A model generated the notes under the pieces. It was not told the DNA's origin. It did no database searches and was given only the letters and a program-made list of their open reading frames with translations. A program made the translations under genes and the position numbers. Positions 25,958-34,521 of a stretch of 64,000 bases of DNA are shown in pieces (positions within the stretch are counted from its first letter, which is position 1; every line of letters starts with the position of its first letter). The stretch covers positions 173,738-237,737 of the forward strand of contig NZ_FTRU01000005.1 in assembly GCF_900148495.1 (NCBI RefSeq). Reading direction: 5' to 3'. This DNA is from Negativibacillus massiliensis. GTDB lineage: Bacteria; Bacillota; Clostridia; Oscillospirales; Ruminococcaceae.

Positions 25958-26821
25958 TTACTTGCTTAAAAATTCCAGCAGCTGTGGGAAAGATTCTCTT
26001 GCGTCATCATATCCCATTGCATACAGGGTACGCAGGGACTTTTCGTCTGCACGCATCGAACTTAATGGAAGCGGCTGTTTTGGCTGGAGGATAAACGCCT
26101 GACCGACCTTCGAGAAGAGCGCGCAGGCTTTGCGCTGCCGGCGGTCGATGAGGTAACGGTTTTCTTCTGTCTTGATAAACTCCGGATATTTTTTATAGAT
26201 GCGGCGAATCAGCGGCAGGTTGGAGCCCGGTTTGCGGATGAAAGTTGGATTGCGGGTCAGGATGATAATGTGCTTCTGGTTGCCGTCGTGGATGGATGGT
26301 GCAATCGGAATCGGGCAGGCGATGCCGCCATCCAGATAAGGCTGATTGTTCAGATAGAAAATATGGGAGAACAGTGGGAGTGCAGCCGATGCACGCACCG
26401 GAAACATCTTGTTGTCCATCTGTTCTTTGGTAAAAAAGTCACAGCGTCCGGTGGTCAGATTGGTTGCACCGACATGGACTTGAACCTCCGAGGAAAAAAA
26501 GGTATCATAGTCAAAAGGAATGTACTGTTTTGGAATTACATCAAAAATAAATTCCAGATTAAAGGCGCAGTGATACTTGAGCATATTGCGCGCGCTGACA
26601 TAACGTTTATCCTGGCAGAAGCGGAAGTTAATCTGTGCATTGCGTCCAGGCTGTTTGGCAGCATAACCGATAGCGTTGAGCGCTCCGGCAGAAACACCGT
26701 AAACATTGGGCAGATACAAGCCCTGTTCCATGAAATAGTCGAGAACACCGGTGGTATAGATGCCGCGGAAGCCGCCGCCTTCCAGTACCAGACCGGCATT
26801 TTCCAGGTTTGGAAGATTCAT
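25958..26821 (-). CDS. Patatin-like phospholipase
   Basis: A 287-residue acyl hydrolase of the patatin family. The oxyanion-hole glycines are in LVLEGGGFRGIYTTG (residues 11-25), the nucleophile is Ser44 in GVSAG, and the partner is Asp164 in YLDGGIA, completing the Ser-Asp dyad. Bacterial homologues are YjjU/RssA-type proteins that may hydrolyse membrane lipids. There is no signal peptide, so it acts inside the cell. ATG 26821 has AAAGGG nine bases upstream; an upstream GTG at 26830 is a weaker choice. Active site residues are all present. Confidence 0.9.
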   Translation of the reverse strand: MNLPNLENAGLVLEGGGFRGIYTTGVLDYFMEQGLYLPNVYGVSAGALNAIGYAAKQPGRNAQINFRFCQDKRYVSARNMLKYHCAFNLEFIFDVIPKQYIPFDYDTFFSSEVQVHVGATNLTTGRCDFFTKEQMDNKMFPVRASAALPLFSHIFYLNNQPYLDGGIACPIPIAPSIHDGNQKHIIILTRNPTFIRKPGSNLPLIRRIYKKYPEFIKTEENRYLIDRRQRKACALFSKVGQAFILQPKQPLPLSSMRADEKSLRTLYAMGYDDARESFPQLLEFLSK

Positions 26822-27016
26822 ACAGTTCACCCTTTCAAAAAATCAAAATTATTACACAGATAAAACGGGAGAAAAAATATTTTTACTGCAAAGATGCGTT
26901 CAGATAATGGCTGACGGAAAGTCATTGTTTAACTCTATTGTAGCCGATTTGGATGAAGAAATCAAAAGCTCAATTGTAAATTTTAAGGGTGGATTTTTCA
27001 CACTTTCCATGTTAAC

Positions 27017-27806
27017 TTGTGGAAAAAAGGAGGGGAGCATTTGGAAGGGCATCATTTTTGGGAACAGCAGAATGAGATTCAGGAAGTAAGATTTCTTGTG
27101 CCCAAGGATAAAAGAAAAATAGAATATCCATTTTCCATTCCGGCAGTCCGGGAGTGCGGAGAAATCAAGTTTTCCAGTCCGGTTACTATCTTTACCGGAG
27201 AAAACGGCAGTGGAAAATCCACTATTCTGGAAGCAATCGCAGTGGCAGCGGGCTTTAATCCGGAAGGAGGCTCCAAGAATTTTACCTTTTCCACCCAGAA
27301 TACCCACTCCCAGCTTTACGAGGATACCCAGATTGTTCGGGGGACCCATCGGGCAAAGGACGGATATTTTCTTAGGGCAGAAAGCTTTTATAATGTGGCA
27401 ACCGATATTGATGAGATGGATCGTACAGTCAAAAGGGGACCACGCTTGGTAAGTTCTTATGGGGGAAAATCCCTGCATCGCCAGTCACATGGGGAATCTT
27501 TTTTATCTTTAGTGGAAAACCGTTTTGGAGGGCAGGGACTGTATATCTTTGACGAGCCGGAAGCAGCATTATCTCCGGTCAATCAGCTGGTGCTGGTGCG
27601 GCATATCTGCCGTCTGGTAAAGGAAGGTTCCCAGTTTTTGATTTCCACCCATTCCCCAGTGTTGCTCTGTATTCCCGGAGCACAGATTTATGAACTCAGC
27701 CGGGAAAAAGGCAGAGCATTTTGTGCCTGTCAGGCAGAGGAGACAGCTCTGTTTCGCTTTTACAGCGGTTTTAAGGGTGATGCAGGAGCTGTTAAAGGAA
27801 GAATGA
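27017..27806 (+). CDS. AAA-family ATPase (COG3910-like), probable 3' frameshift
   Basis: An ATP-binding protein with Walker A GENGSGKST (about residue 63), a central QSHGESFLSLVE signature-like region and Walker B LYIFDEPEAALSP, followed by STHSPVLL. This is the predicted-ATPase group related to SMC/RecF/OLD proteins. The uninterrupted frame continues to 27898, but that would read through a strong terminator and overlap the convergent gene. A shift by one base in the T run at 27769-27772 gives FLRVMQELLKEE and a stop at 27804-27806, just before the terminator, which fits the family's end better. The real start may be an internal codon near 27017, as no strong ribosome binding site is seen except GGAAAAAAGGAGGGG near 27021, which would favour a later TTG start. 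Confidence 0.65.
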
Positions 27807-27815
27807 TTGCTTATG

Positions 27816-27851
27816 AAAAACCCTCCGTTCCAATTGGAGCGGAGGGTTTTT
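27816..27851 (+). terminator. Terminator after the AAA ATPase
   Basis: AAAAACCCTCCG...CGGAGGGTTTTT stem with T run. It lies inside the uninterrupted reading frame but downstream of the frameshift-corrected stop. Confidence 0.85.
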
Positions 27852-27883
27852 CGGAGAGATATGCGAAAAGATTTTTGATGGCG

Positions 27884-28279
27884 TTATTCTGTTTTTAACG
27901 GCTGTGCAGTGGAAAGAATAGCATCCACGCTGTCTTCGATACCGTCAATGGGGGAAAGAGAAGCGGCAAAGCGGTTTTTACCCAGAGGACGAAGGAAGAT
28001 TTCCGGTTCCTGTCCTTCTGCCCAGGTTCCTTTTCCGTTTGCGATCAGCCATTTACCGATAATTCCGCTGCGAAGTTCTCTTCCGCGGGTCCAGAAAGCA
28101 TCGGTGTTGATGCCAAGTTCTGCAACCTTTTCCCAGCCTTCCAGCTCAAGGATGACCGATGCCCATTCGACATCCAGATACTCGTCCTTAAAGTAGTTGG
28201 TCAGCCAGACACCGTATCCGCCGCCGTTTGGCAGGAATTTGCCGTTGTTCCAGGCTTTTGCTAAGATGATGTGGGACAT
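27884..28279 (-). CDS. Hypothetical protein
   Basis: A protein of 131 residues from ATG 28279, which has GGAG ten bases upstream. It starts MSHIILAKAWNNGKFLPNGG and has several aromatic residues (YGVWLTNYFKDEYLDVEW). It is not recognised. No signal peptide, membrane segment or catalytic motif is evident; the composition suggests a soluble cytoplasmic protein. It lies directly downstream of the LysR gene stop side, on the same strand as that gene. Confidence 0.55.
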   Translation of the reverse strand: MSHIILAKAWNNGKFLPNGGGYGVWLTNYFKDEYLDVEWASVILELEGWEKVAELGINTDAFWTRGRELRSGIIGKWLIANGKGTWAEGQEPEIFLRPLGKNRFAASLSPIDGIEDSVDAILSTAQPLKTE

Positions 28280-28323
28280 AATTTTCGACTCCATTTCCAA
28301 ATTCTCATACAAAATATCACAGG

Positions 28324-29229
28324 CTATTTATCGTAAAATGCCTTTACAAAATTTAAGAAGACCTCACCAACGAACGAAAGCGGATTGGACTTGTGGCTGA
28401 CCACATAAAGGTTTCGGTCCATCGAGATGCCGCTTAAGTCAAAGCTCAGCAGCAATCCAAAATTTTCATAGTCCTCCACCGCGGCCTTGGAGATGATCGA
28501 GATTCCCATTCCCTGGCTGACAGAATGCTTGATGCTGTCCGGATCGTTAAACTGAGCGACAATTTTCAGCTCACCCAGGTCAATGCCGGCTTTGTTTAAA
28601 AAGTGTTCCATCTCCTTGCGGGTACCGGAACCTTCTTCACGGACGATGATCGGCTCTTTTTTCAGAAAATCTGCCTTCATGCCGCCGCCGGACTGAATCT
28701 GACGGAAACGTTCATTGTTTGGTGTGATGATAACCAGATGATCTTCGGTGAAGCTTTCGAAGACACATTCCGGACTGTGGGTATCGGTTCCGCAGAAACC
28801 GATGTCTGCAAGACCTTTGGAAATACTCTCCACAACCTGTTCACTGTCCTGACGCTGAATATTGAAGGTAACGTTAGGATATTCTTCCCGAAAAGCAGAG
28901 ATGATCTTCGGAAGAATGTACTGAGAAGGAACGGTGGAAGCACAGATGGTCAGACTTCCTTTCAGTTCCTTGTTATAATTTTTTACCGAGCAGCAGGCAT
29001 CGTCCCTGAGATTGAGCATCTTTACCGCATACTGATAAAGGATGCTTCCAGGTTTTGTCGGATAGACATATTTGGTACCGCGCTCAATCAGCTTGGTGTC
29101 CAGCTCTTTTTCCAGAGAGTTGATGTGGGCACTGATGGTTGGTTGTGTGAGATAGATCCGCTGAGCAGCTTTGGAAAAACTTTTGAGCTTCACAACATAA
29201 ACAAAAGCTTCCAGTTGTTTAAAATCCAT
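28324..29229 (-). CDS. LysR-family regulator associated with selenium metabolism
   Basis: A 301-residue LysR protein with an N-terminal HTH (FKQLEAFVYVVKLKSFSKAAQRIYLTQPTISAHINSLEKEL) and a C-terminal effector domain (SLTICASTVPSQYILPKIISAFREEYPNV...). It is divergent from selD and matches, in neighbourhood and general sequence, the NCBI group named selenium metabolism-associated LysR regulator. It probably senses a selenium or sulfur metabolite and controls selD. ATG 29229 is chosen because GAGG lies seven bases upstream. The effector itself is unknown. The downstream gene on the same strand is a hypothetical protein. Confidence 0.85.
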   Translation of the reverse strand: MDFKQLEAFVYVVKLKSFSKAAQRIYLTQPTISAHINSLEKELDTKLIERGTKYVYPTKPGSILYQYAVKMLNLRDDACCSVKNYNKELKGSLTICASTVPSQYILPKIISAFREEYPNVTFNIQRQDSEQVVESISKGLADIGFCGTDTHSPECVFESFTEDHLVIITPNNERFRQIQSGGGMKADFLKKEPIIVREEGSGTRKEMEHFLNKAGIDLGELKIVAQFNDPDSIKHSVSQGMGISIISKAAVEDYENFGLLLSFDLSGISMDRNLYVVSHKSNPLSFVGEVFLNFVKAFYDK

Positions 29230-29275
29230 AATGAACCTCATTTCCTGAAAGGGATAGGAATGATAGATAAATTAA

Positions 29276-29393
29276 ATAAGAATACCTTCATTATAACAGA
29301 TTTCGATAGGAAATGAAACAGAATTGACACGATTCACTATTGTTTTTGAATATAAATAGAGGTAAAATATATACAGATTATCTATAAGAATAC
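29276..29393. promoter_or_regulatory. Divergent lysR-selD control region with a repeated decamer
   Basis: ATAAGAATAC occurs twice in direct orientation (29276-29285 and 29384-29393), with a TTGACA at 29324-29329 and a possible -10 TGAATA 17 bases later for selD. The repeats are plausible LysR contact sites. Confidence 0.45.
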
Positions 29394-29444
29394 GATAACA
29401 CAGATGGACAGGCAATGTTTTAATAGATTAGATGGAGGAGTATC

Positions 29445-30482
29445 ATGGCAACGACCAAACGTCTTACCGAAATGACAAAAGGGGCTGGCTGAGGGGCAAA
29501 GATAGGCCCAGATGCCCTGGCGCAGGTTCTGCACCAGTTACCGAAATTTACCGATGAAAAACTGATTGTTGGATTTGACACCAGTGATGATGCGCTGGTC
29601 TACAAGGTAAGGGATGACCTTGCAGTTGTACAGACTGTAGACTTTTTCCCACCGATTGTGGATGATCCATACACCTTTGGTCAGATTGCTGCTGCAAACT
29701 CCCTGAGCGATATCTATGCGATGGGCGGCGATCCAAGCATCTCGATGAATCTGATCTGCTTTCCAACCTGTCTGCCAATGGACGTCATGGCAAAAATCAT
29801 GCAGGGCGGTGCGGACAAAGTAAAGGAAGCAGGTGCCATTATTGCGGGCGGCCACACCATTGAGGACTCTGAACCTAAGTATGGGCTGTGTGTTACTGGT
29901 TTTATGCACCCGGACAAAGTAATGCAGAACAGCAACTGCAAGGAAGGCGACCTGCTTGTTCTGACCAAGCCTCTGGGAATTGGCGTACTGACCACAGCAA
30001 ACAAAGCGCAGCTTCTGGATCAGAAAACTTACGACCAGATGGTGGAAGCAATGGCAACCCTTAATAAATATGGAAAAGAAGTCATGATGGAGGTAGGCGC
30101 AAATGCCTGCACCGACGTCACCGGTTTTGGTCTGGTTGGTCATGCTTCCGAGATGGCAAAGGGAAGCGGCCTGACCATCGAACTGTGGAGCAAAGAAGTG
30201 CCGATCATTGAAGCTGCAATCGACTTTGCAAAGATGGGAATTATTCCATCCGGAGCATACAGCAACATGGCATTTGTAAAAGCTGATGTTTCTTTTGCAG
30301 AGGATGTTCCACAGCACATGCAGGATTTGTTGGTTGACCCAATCACTTCGGGTGGACTGCTGATTTCTCTGCCGGAAGAAAAAGCACATGAGCTTGTAAA
30401 GAAACTGGAAGGGGTTACCATCTGCAACAAAATTATCGGACGGGTTACCGCAAAACAGGACAAAGCAATTGTCGTTTTATAA
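29445..30482 (+). CDS. selD: Selenide, water dikinase (selenophosphate synthetase), a selenoprotein
   Basis: The enzyme makes selenophosphate from selenide and ATP, the selenium donor for SelA. The reading frame opens at ATG 29445 (GGAGGAG upstream), passes an in-frame TGA at codon 16 (29490-29492) and ends at 30482, giving 345 residues, the family's usual length. The TGA falls exactly in the catalytic motif as GAG-U-GAKIGP, where other SelD have Cys or Sec followed by the essential Lys (Lys19). Downstream of the TGA, GGGGCA (29493-29498) can pair with TGCCCT (29513-29518), a small SECIS-like hairpin with a 14-base loop. AIR-synthase-like domains follow (YTFGQIAAANSLSDIYAMGG). Automatic callers would start at about 29658 and lose the active site. 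Confidence 0.97.
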
Positions 30483-30506
30483 AAGTAAAAAAAGATATTT
30501 TTTCAA

Positions 30507-30544
30507 ACAGGGGATTGTTCTACTAGGACAATCCCCTGTTTTAT
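30507..30544 (+). terminator. selD terminator
   Basis: ACAGGGGATTGTTC...GGACAATCCCCTGTTTTA hairpin. Confidence 0.85.
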
Positions 30545-30899
30545 TACTCAAACATCTGAATAAATATGAACATATAGTGAACACTGCAATAAAATTGTTG
30601 AAATTTATTGTGATAATTCACAATGATAGTTAGCATAAACAGATATAATCCGATTGTTTTAAAGGATTTACAACAAAATATATGTTAAAATTACTAAATA
30701 ATGGAATATTTTTATGTAATTTATGTAGATGAACAAATTCCACAATAAACATTGTACAAAAAAACAACATAAAAAAATAAAAAAAGTTCATAAAGTACTT
30801 GCAAAAACAAAAATGTTTAAAAAACCTTATACTTTAGGTGAGTTTAATTCCCCAAAGAATTGTTTTGTTGAAAATTACAACAAGAAAGGGAGATCTACT
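30545..30899. other. Long AT-rich leader and promoter region of the peptide importer operon
   Basis: About 355 bases without a supported gene. It holds the palindrome and -10 box described separately and an unusually long A-rich leader of about 240 bases. The in-frame extension of the binding protein upstream of 30900 (Lys/Asn-rich) looks like chance translation of this leader. Confidence 0.55.
30607..30649 (+). promoter_or_regulatory. Palindromic operator and promoter of the peptide importer operon
   Basis: ATTGTGA-TAAT-TCACAAT (30607-30624) is a perfect inverted repeat, and TATAAT lies at 30644-30649 without a good -35. The palindrome centre would lie about 40 bases before the transcription start, the position of a class II Crp/Fnr-type activator site. 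Confidence 0.5.
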
Positions 30900-32540
30900 A
30901 TGAAGAAGAAATTATCTTTTCTGTTGGCTGTAGTGATGGCATTTACTTTTGCTGCATGCAGCTCGGGCGGAAGTGGTAATGAGAGTACCACAAATACCGA
31001 AACTCCAACAGAGACAACTCAGGAAGAAACAAAAGAAGAAGCATCCGCAGAAACCTCCACCGCAAAATCCCCAGACAATGATCTGGTTGTTGCAATGCAG
31101 GCAGACGCAACTCATCTGGACCCACATGTATCCGGCAACGGTGTTTCCAATACCGTAACCAACGCAATGTATGAGTCTCTGGTTACTTTTGATGCAGACT
31201 CCAACATTGTTCCAATGCTGGCAAAAGAGTGGACAATGTCTGAAGATGGTAAGAGCTACACCTTCATTCTGAATGAAGGAATCACCTTCCATGATGGTGA
31301 ACCATTCAACGCTGAAGCAGTTATTGCAAACTGGGAACGCGGTAAGGCAGACGAATCCCTGAGAGTTTATTCTCAGACAAAATCCTGGGTAAGCGCAGTA
31401 GCAGACAGCGAATATCAGCTGACTATTACCCTGGACGAGCCAAACAACACCTTCCTCAACAAACTGACTCAGGTTCGAATCATCAGCCCAAAAGCAATTA
31501 AAGAACTTGGTAAAGACGGTCTGGCAAAACAGTCCGCAGGTACCGGTCCATACATCCTCTCTGAGCGTGTAGACGGTGGTTACACCAAGATGGTTCGCAA
31601 CGAAAACTACTGGAGAGAAGGTCCAAAGGTTGATACCCTGACCTTTAAAGTAGTTCCAGAAGATGGCGCTCGTATCGCTATGCTGCAGACTGGTGAAGCA
31701 GACGTTATCAACCCTGTTCCACCAATCCAGGTAGAAAAAATCGAAGGCGATCCTAACATTCAGGTTATGAATGAAAAGGGTATTACATACCGTTACGTTA
31801 CCCTGAACAAGAACTACACACTGGAAGATGGCAGAAAACCATTTGACGATGTAAGAGTTCGCCAGGCTATGAACTATGCATTCGATAACGAAGCATTCTG
31901 CCAGGTAGTATTCAAGGGTTACGCAGTAAAACCAACCTCCATCTTCTCCGATTCGATCATGTACTATGCAGAACAGACTCCATACGATCTTGACCTGGAA
32001 AAGGCAAAAGCTCTGATGGAAGAAGCTGGCTATGCAGATGGTTTCCCAGTTAATATCTGGGTAGATAACACCACCATCGAAATGCAGGGTGCAGAATTTG
32101 TAAAACAGCAGATGGCACAGATCAACATTGACGTTAACGTTATGCCAATGGAATCCACAACAATCGCTGATATGACCGCTCTGCCAGAAGATGAAACAGA
32201 AGTTCAGATGTGGTATGTAAACTGGAGCTCCGGTTCCTACGAAGCAGATGGTTCTATGAGAAACATCCTGCACGGTGACAAATATCCACCATCCGGTTAC
32301 AACACCGCATTCTGGAACAATGCAGAATTCAACAAACTGTTGGATGACGCTCTGCTGGCAACCGATGAAGCAACCATTGCAGATCTGTACGCACAGGCAC
32401 AGGCAATTGCTTGGGAAGAATGCCCATGGATCTTCCTTGCAAATGATAACTCCATCATGGCACAGAGAAGCTATGTAAAAGGTCTGACCTACAAACCAGG
32501 CGGCGACGTTGTTCTGACAACAGCTGAACTGGAACAGTAA
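30900..32540 (+). CDS. ABC transporter substrate-binding lipoprotein, peptide/nickel family
   Basis: A 546-residue family 5 solute-binding lipoprotein with signal peptide and FAAC lipobox (Cys about 19), a Thr/Glu linker, then the DppA/OppA/NikA fold. ATHLDPHVSGNGVSNTVTNAMYESLVTF, LAKEWTMSEDGKSYTFILNEGITFHDGEPFNAEAV and GTGPYIL are family signatures. It delivers ligand to the two permeases encoded downstream. Ligand could be di/oligopeptides, nickel, glutathione or similar. ATG 30900 has AAAGGGAG eight bases upstream and gives the signal peptide. First gene of a five-gene operon. Codon use is strongly biased, suggesting high expression. Confidence 0.92.
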   Translation: MKKKLSFLLAVVMAFTFAACSSGGSGNESTTNTETPTETTQEETKEEASAETSTAKSPDNDLVVAMQADATHLDPHVSGNGVSNTVTNAMYESLVTFDADSNIVPMLAKEWTMSEDGKSYTFILNEGITFHDGEPFNAEAVIANWERGKADESLRVYSQTKSWVSAVADSEYQLTITLDEPNNTFLNKLTQVRIISPKAIKELGKDGLAKQSAGTGPYILSERVDGGYTKMVRNENYWREGPKVDTLTFKVVPEDGARIAMLQTGEADVINPVPPIQVEKIEGDPNIQVMNEKGITYRYVTLNKNYTLEDGRKPFDDVRVRQAMNYAFDNEAFCQVVFKGYAVKPTSIFSDSIMYYAEQTPYDLDLEKAKALMEEAGYADGFPVNIWVDNTTIEMQGAEFVKQQMAQINIDVNVMPMESTTIADMTALPEDETEVQMWYVNWSSGSYEADGSMRNILHGDKYPPSGYNTAFWNNAEFNKLLDDALLATDEATIADLYAQAQAIAWEECPWIFLANDNSIMAQRSYVKGLTYKPGGDVVLTTAELEQ

Positions 32541-32575
32541 GTTTTACAGCAGATACCCATATTTGATAATTAGGA

Positions 32576-32608
32576 GAAAGGAGTAGTGCTTTGCTACTCC
32601 TTTCTTTG
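32576..32608 (+). terminator. Intra-operon hairpin between binding protein and permease genes
   Basis: Perfect 11-bp stem GAAAGGAGTAG...CTACTCCTTTC followed by TTTG. Probably lets most transcripts stop, keeping the binding protein more abundant than the membrane parts, or protects the upstream mRNA. Confidence 0.65.
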
Positions 32609-32629
32609 CAGAAGGGGGCAAATTTTCTT

Positions 32630-33550
32630 ATGAGTCGTTATTTTATCAGACGTATACTGGAAACAATTCCGTTGATGCTGATTATTTCGATTTTTGTATT
32701 TATGTTTATCCATTTAATTCCAGGTGACCCGGCAAGAAGTATTGCTGGTCTGGATGCAGAAGAGTGGGAAGTAGAAGCAATTCGTGAAGAATATGGCCTG
32801 AACAAGCCAATTATCGTACAGTATGTCGATTATATGGTAAAACTGTTCAAAGGCGATATGGGCCGCAGCATGAAATCGGATACACCGGTTACCGAGCTGA
32901 TCGCAGACAGAATGCCGCAGACACTGAAACTGGTATTTGCAGGTGTTTTGTGGGCGCCAGTACTGGGTATTTTTATCGGTGTTATCTCGGCAATTAAACA
33001 CGGAAAGATGCTGGACCACGTCAGCATGCTGATTGCGATTACCGGTCTGTCGGCTCCAGGTTTCTGGCTGGGTCTGATGGGTATTCAGATCTTCTCGGTA
33101 CAGCTGGGCTGGCTGCCTTCCGGTGGTCTGGACAGCTGGAAAGGATTTATCCTTCCTTCGTTTACCATGGGATGTGGTATCATGGCAGTACTTGCAAGAT
33201 ATTCCCGTTCCTCCATGCTGGAAACTCTGCGTGAAGACTATGTTCGTACCGCAAGAGCAAAAGGTCAGAAAGAGTCGATGGTTATGTTTGCACATGCCTT
33301 CCGCAACTCTCTGATTCAGGTTGTAACCATTTTGGGTCTGCAGATTGGTGGTTTGCTGTCCGGTTCCGTTCTGACCGAGACTGTATTCTCCATCGCTGGT
33401 ATGGGCCGTCTGCTGACAGACTCGATTTCGTTCCGTGACTATGCAGTTGTACAGGGTCTGTTGATGCTGTTTGCTCTTCAGTATGTACTGATCAACCTGG
33501 TTGTTGACCTGTTATACGGTGTAATCAATCCGAAGATCAGGCTCGATTAA
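32630..33550 (+). CDS. ABC transporter permease, DppB type
   Basis: A 306-residue permease beginning SRYFIRRILETIPLMLIISIFVFMFIHLIPGDPA, the standard start of DppB/OppB proteins, with the EAA region YVRTARAKGQKESMVMFAHAFRNSLI. Six membrane segments. AGAAGGGGG lies 11 bases before ATG 32630. Confidence 0.93.
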   Translation: MSRYFIRRILETIPLMLIISIFVFMFIHLIPGDPARSIAGLDAEEWEVEAIREEYGLNKPIIVQYVDYMVKLFKGDMGRSMKSDTPVTELIADRMPQTLKLVFAGVLWAPVLGIFIGVISAIKHGKMLDHVSMLIAITGLSAPGFWLGLMGIQIFSVQLGWLPSGGLDSWKGFILPSFTMGCGIMAVLARYSRSSMLETLREDYVRTARAKGQKESMVMFAHAFRNSLIQVVTILGLQIGGLLSGSVLTETVFSIAGMGRLLTDSISFRDYAVVQGLLMLFALQYVLINLVVDLLYGVINPKIRLD

Positions 33551-33576
33551 CAATCAAGAAGGAGGAGTAATCGTTT

Positions 33577-34494
33577 ATGGCTGAAATTGAGAAAAAAGAA
33601 CAGCAGAACGCATCTTTTGCTGCAAACTATATTGATGAAACCATCAAGGCTGACAGCGACAGCAGAGTAAAAGCGTTTGTTAAAAAATTTTTGAAAAGAA
33701 AAACAGCAGTTTTGGGATTAATCATCATTCTTTTGCTGGTTGTTATCGCAATTATTGGACCATCCATTGCACCTTATGATTACAACGAATATGACTATAT
33801 GAATGTTCTGACCGGACCAACCCCAGAGCATATTTTTGGAACCGACCACTATGGTCGAGACATCTTCAGCCGTATGCTGGTAGGTGCCAGACTGACACTG
33901 GGTGTTTCCCTGTCGGCAGTAGTAATCGGTGCTGCACTGGGTACCGTTCTGGGTCTGATGGCAGGTTACTACGGCGGCGTTATTGAAATGCTGGTTATGC
34001 GTGGTTCCGACGTTCTGTTCAGCTTCCCGGACATCCTGCTTGCAATCGCAATCGTAGCGATCCTTGGCCCTGGTATCATCAACGTACTGATCGCGGTAAT
34101 GGTCTTTACTGTTCCAAGCTTTGCCCGAATCATGCGAAGCGCGACACTGGCGGTAAAGAGCTCGCTGTATGTTGAGGTTGCAAAGAGCCTTGGCTGTAAG
34201 GACAGCAGACTCTTGTTTGTACATATCTTCCCTGGAACCATCCAGTCTTTGATCGTAAACTTCACAATGAGAATTGGTTCCGCTATTATGGCAGCAGCTT
34301 CTCTGAGCTTCCTTGGTTTCGGCGCGAATGTTACCGAACCAGAATGGGGCGCAATGCTTTCTCAGGGAAGAAGCTATATCGGTATTGCTTCGCACATGGT
34401 GTACTTCCCAGGTCTGGCTATCTTTGTAACAGTACTTGCATTCAACCTGTTTGGCGATGGCTTGAGAGATACTCTTGACCCAAAGATTAAGTAA
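33577..34494 (+). CDS. ABC transporter permease, DppC type
   Basis: A 305-residue permease with a soluble N-terminal stretch, a first helix (TAVLGLIIILLLVVIAIIGPSIAPYD), the conserved HIFGTDHYGRDIFSRMLVGARLTL and the EAA region YVEVAKSLGCKDSRLLFVHIFPG. It pairs with the DppB-type permease upstream. AAGGAGGAG is upstream of the start. Confidence 0.93.
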   Translation: MAEIEKKEQQNASFAANYIDETIKADSDSRVKAFVKKFLKRKTAVLGLIIILLLVVIAIIGPSIAPYDYNEYDYMNVLTGPTPEHIFGTDHYGRDIFSRMLVGARLTLGVSLSAVVIGAALGTVLGLMAGYYGGVIEMLVMRGSDVLFSFPDILLAIAIVAILGPGIINVLIAVMVFTVPSFARIMRSATLAVKSSLYVEVAKSLGCKDSRLLFVHIFPGTIQSLIVNFTMRIGSAIMAAASLSFLGFGANVTEPEWGAMLSQGRSYIGIASHMVYFPGLAIFVTVLAFNLFGDGLRDTLDPKIK

Positions 34495-34521
34495 CGAGCG
34501 AAACAAGGAAAGGAGTACACT

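Noticed and set aside
27807..27898. C-terminal 30 residues of the uninterrupted AAA ATPase frame
   Set aside because: They translate the terminator hairpin; the frameshift-corrected end is more credible.
30729..30899. N-terminal extension of the peptide-binding protein
   Set aside because: Lys/Asn-rich, placed before a strong ribosome binding site and a clear lipoprotein signal starting at 30900.
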